This document shows, in pieces, positions 4,108 to 6,030 of a DNA stretch of 6,030 nucleotides. Position 1 is the stretch's first letter, and each line of letters begins with the position of its first letter. Origin of the DNA: CAYUYH01 sp964449175 (lineage in GTDB: Bacteria; Planctomycetota; Phycisphaerae; SM23-33); NCBI GenBank assembly GCA_964449175.1, contig CAYUYH010000168.1, positions 1-6,030 of the forward strand, given 5' to 3'. The position numbers and the translations under genes were made by a program. The notes beneath the pieces are model-generated. The model ran no database searches. It was given only the letters and a program-made list of their open reading frames with translations, and was not told where the DNA came from.

Positions 4108-5793
4108 TCAGCTCTCGTCGGGCGAGGCGACGCGGGCTACTTCGTCCATGGTGGTAATTCCGGCTGCGGCCTTGGCCACGCCGTCGGCCCACAGGGACTT
4201 CATGCCCGCGGAGATCGCAGCCGCCTTCACCGCCGACGCCCGGCCTGAGTGCAAGATCAGCTCGCGGACGGACTCGCTCACCGTCAGCAGCTCGAAGACG
4301 CCGATCCGCTCCCTGTAGCCCGTGCCCATGCACTCGTCGCACCCGGCCCCGCGATGCAGCTCGCTGACCCGCTCCAAGCCGTTGCCGGCCGAGTGGAGGG
4401 CGGCGAGCTCCGTCGCGCTGGGCGCGTGGGCCGTCTTGCAGGCGGGGCATATCCGCCGCACGAGCCGCTGGGCCAGCACGGCCAGCAAGCTGCTGGCCAG
4501 CAGGTAGCTCTCCACGCCAAGGTCCAGCATCCTGGCCACCGCGCCGGCCGCGTCGTTGGTGTGCAGCGTGGAGAAGACCAGGTGGCCGGTCAGTGCCGAC
4601 TGGATCGCCATACGCGCCGTCTCGCCGTCGCGTATCTCGCCGACCATGATGATGTCGGGGTCCTGCCGCAGCACGTGCCGCAGCCCCGACGAGAACGTCA
4701 TGCCTCGCCGGGCGGACACCTGCGTCTGGCTGATGCCCTCCAGGCGGTATTCGATGGGGTCTTCAAGCGTGAGCACGTTCATCCGCCGGCTGTCGATCTC
4801 GCCGAGCGCGGCGTAGAGCGTGGTGCTCTTGCCGCTGCCGGTAGGCCCGGTGACAAGCACGATGCCGTGGTCGCAGCGGATCAGCCTGCGGAAGCTGCCT
4901 AGCACGGCCGGCGGCATGCCCAGCTCGCCAAGCTCGTACAGGCGGATGGACTTATCCAGCAGGCGGACCACCGCCCGCTCGCCGAAGCTGGTCGGCAGCG
5001 TTGCGATCCGTAGGTCGACCACGCGGTCGCCGACCTCCACCGTCGCCCTCCCGTCCTGAGCGAGCCGCCGCTCGGCGATGTTCATCCCGCCCATCACCTT
5101 GATGCGGCTGATGATCTCGTCCTGCAAGGCCTGCGGCGGGTGGAAGATGTCGTGAAGCACGCCGTCGACGCGGAGGCGGACCACGAGGCGGTCCTCATAA
5201 GGCTGAACGTGCAGGTCGCTGGCGCGGTGCTTGACCGCCTCCAGGAGCATCAGGTTGACCAGCTTGATCACCGGGGCCCGGCTGGCGACGTCCAGCAGGT
5301 CCTCGTTGCCGCCGGCTGAGCGCAGCCGCCGGGCCAGGTCGTCGCCGTTGAGTTGCTCGATGATCTGCTGCGTCCGCCCGCCGGCGGCCTGATAGCCCAG
5401 GTTGATCGCGCGGAGGATCTCGCCGCGCGGGGCGAGCACCCACTCGACCGGCTTGCCCAGCAGCCGAGCGACCGACTCGACCTGCTCCAGGCACCGCACG
5501 TCCCCAGCCGCCAGCGTCACGCATCCGTTGCCGCCGGCCAGGCCCACCAGGCCCCATCGCCTGGCGAAGCCGATCGACACAGCCGACAGGAACTCACCAG
5601 CCACGCGCCGGCCAGCCAAACTCGCCGCGTATTCCACACCAATCGCCTCCGCGGCCGCCGCACCAGCCACGGACTTCTCAACGCCGCCGTCGACCACGCC
5701 ACCGGCGGTGGCTTCTGCCCCAACTAGGGACGGACCATCGCCGCCCTCAGGCTTCGAGACGGCATCCGTCGATTGCTCACGCACAGTTGCCAT
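4108..5793 (-). CDS. gspE: Type II secretion assembly ATPase GspE
   Basis: This 561-residue cytoplasmic hexameric ATPase powers pseudopilus assembly through GspF and GspL. Residues about 65-135 form the N-terminal GspE/MshEN-type domain, and about 171-290 the N2 domain with the ASDLHVQPYED motif (191-201). The ATPase core has all key elements: Walker A GPTGSGKST (316-324), Asp box LTLEDPIEYR (341-350), Walker B DPDIIMVGEIRDGET (378-392; catalytic Glu386) and His box GHLVFSTLHTND (403-414). A zinc tetracysteine of two CxxC pairs (C449/C452, C485/C488) is the T2SS-type GspE/PilB feature absent from PilT retraction ATPases. Residues about 20-60 are Ala/Gly/Val-rich and look like a flexible linker; they make the protein somewhat longer than the roughly 500 residues of many GspE. 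ATG 5793 has only a weak upstream GGGG, so the start is less certain than the rest. It is the first gene of the visible operon, behind the promoter at 5925-5897. Confidence 0.97.
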   Translation of the reverse strand: MATVREQSTDAVSKPEGGDGPSLVGAEATAGGVVDGGVEKSVAGAAAAEAIGVEYAASLAGRRVAGEFLSAVSIGFARRWGLVGLAGGNGCVTLAAGDVRCLEQVESVARLLGKPVEWVLAPRGEILRAINLGYQAAGGRTQQIIEQLNGDDLARRLRSAGGNEDLLDVASRAPVIKLVNLMLLEAVKHRASDLHVQPYEDRLVVRLRVDGVLHDIFHPPQALQDEIISRIKVMGGMNIAERRLAQDGRATVEVGDRVVDLRIATLPTSFGERAVVRLLDKSIRLYELGELGMPPAVLGSFRRLIRCDHGIVLVTGPTGSGKSTTLYAALGEIDSRRMNVLTLEDPIEYRLEGISQTQVSARRGMTFSSGLRHVLRQDPDIIMVGEIRDGETARMAIQSALTGHLVFSTLHTNDAAGAVARMLDLGVESYLLASSLLAVLAQRLVRRICPACKTAHAPSATELAALHSAGNGLERVSELHRGAGCDECMGTGYRERIGVFELLTVSESVRELILHSGRASAVKAAAISAGMKSLWADGVAKAAAGITTMDEVARVASPDES

Positions 5794-5821
5794 CGCAGTC
5801 AGCCCCAGTGCTACTGCATCA

Positions 5822-5850
5822 AACCAGCGCCCTCGGCGAGCTGGTTCGCC
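5822..5850. promoter_or_regulatory. Possible hairpin(s) in the gspE leader
   Basis: Two stems can be drawn in the untranslated leader before gspE. One pairs 5822-5828 (AACCAGC) with 5840-5846 (GCTGGTT), a perfect 7-bp stem with an 11-base loop. The other pairs GGCGA (5835-5839) with TCGCC (5846-5850) around a 6-base loop. They share bases and cannot form together. No known riboswitch or attenuator is recognised, and the stems may be incidental in GC-rich DNA. Confidence 0.35.
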
Positions 5851-5896
5851 AGAATGGTAGTCGTGGTAGAACGGCAGCCCAGTTCAGACGTCGAAG

Positions 5897-5925
5897 ACAC
5901 TATATCAATATGTAGGCTATGTCAA
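5897..5925 (-). promoter_or_regulatory. Sigma70-like promoter upstream of gspE
   Basis: On the minus strand a perfect TTGACA (5925-5920) is followed either by TATAGT (5904-5899) after 15 bases or by TAGTGT (5902-5897) after 17 bases. The stretch is clearly richer in A and T than the surrounding genes. A transcription start near 5890 would leave a leader of about 100 bases before gspE. This is the only convincing promoter seen in the window, consistent with one transcript for gspE to gspK. Confidence 0.6.
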
Positions 5926-6030
5926 GATGCCGATTGTGCGCGACGCTGGAGAAACTTCATAAGCCCATATCAGATCCTAGAGCCGGTTTCATAACTGTCT
6001 CAGTGTGATCATGAGGCACGCCACATGGAA
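5926..6030. other. Intergenic sequence upstream of the gsp operon, no gene recognised
   Basis: Neither strand has a coding region I would defend. On the minus strand one frame is open from the right edge to a TGA near 5990 and could be the tail of an upstream gene, but it is too short to judge. The base composition is less GC-rich than the genes. I see no tRNA, terminator or operator with confidence. Confidence 0.4.

Noticed and set aside
4249..4902. A 217-codon plus-strand frame opposite gspE
   Set aside because: It lies entirely inside the ATPase core of gspE and has no family features.
5773..5994. A 73-codon plus-strand frame crossing the promoter region
   Set aside because: It starts inside gspE, runs through the promoter and leader, has no ribosome site and no recognisable features.

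Overview
The window carries most of a type II secretion system (T2SS) operon, all on the minus strand. Read in the direction of transcription (right to left), the order is gspE (5793-4108), gspF (3913-2714), gspG (2724-2281), gspH (2151-1627), gspI (1478-1050), gspJ (895-344) and the start of gspK (341 to beyond position 1). This is the canonical E-F-G-H-I-J-K order. It covers the cytoplasmic assembly ATPase, the inner-membrane platform protein, the major pseudopilin, the three minor pseudopilins H, I and J, and the N-terminal part of the pilus-tip pseudopilin K. The secretin (gspD), gspC, gspL, gspM and the prepilin peptidase are not in the window.

The DNA is GC-rich. Two prepilin signals have the form R-(R/K)-A followed by F-(T/S)-L-(V/I)-E, and the gaps hold palindromic intergenic repeats built on the heptamer GGATTTC and on ACAGAG-type motifs. 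I associate this combination with Planctomycetes and related PVC-type bacteria, often from metagenomes. It is a family-level inference, not a species call.

Layout, right to left: 6030-5926 has no recognisable gene. A sigma70-like promoter lies at 5925-5897 in a locally AT-rich stretch and is followed by an untranslated leader of about 100 bases with a possible hairpin. Then come gspE, a 194-base gap filled by an inverted-repeat element, gspF, gspG (overlapping gspF by 11 bases), a 129-base gap with a long imperfect hairpin, gspH, a gap with an element of about 150 bases, gspI, a gap with a second copy of that element, gspJ, and gspK two bases after gspJ.

The most notable feature is the punctuation of the operon. 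Four of its six gene junctions carry a palindromic repeat, each placed just upstream of the next gene's start, and two sibling copies supply the stop codon and last residues of gspH and gspI. The secretion genes themselves look intact and conventional. I do not see an unknown protein system here. The unusual part is the relationship between the repeats and the genes.
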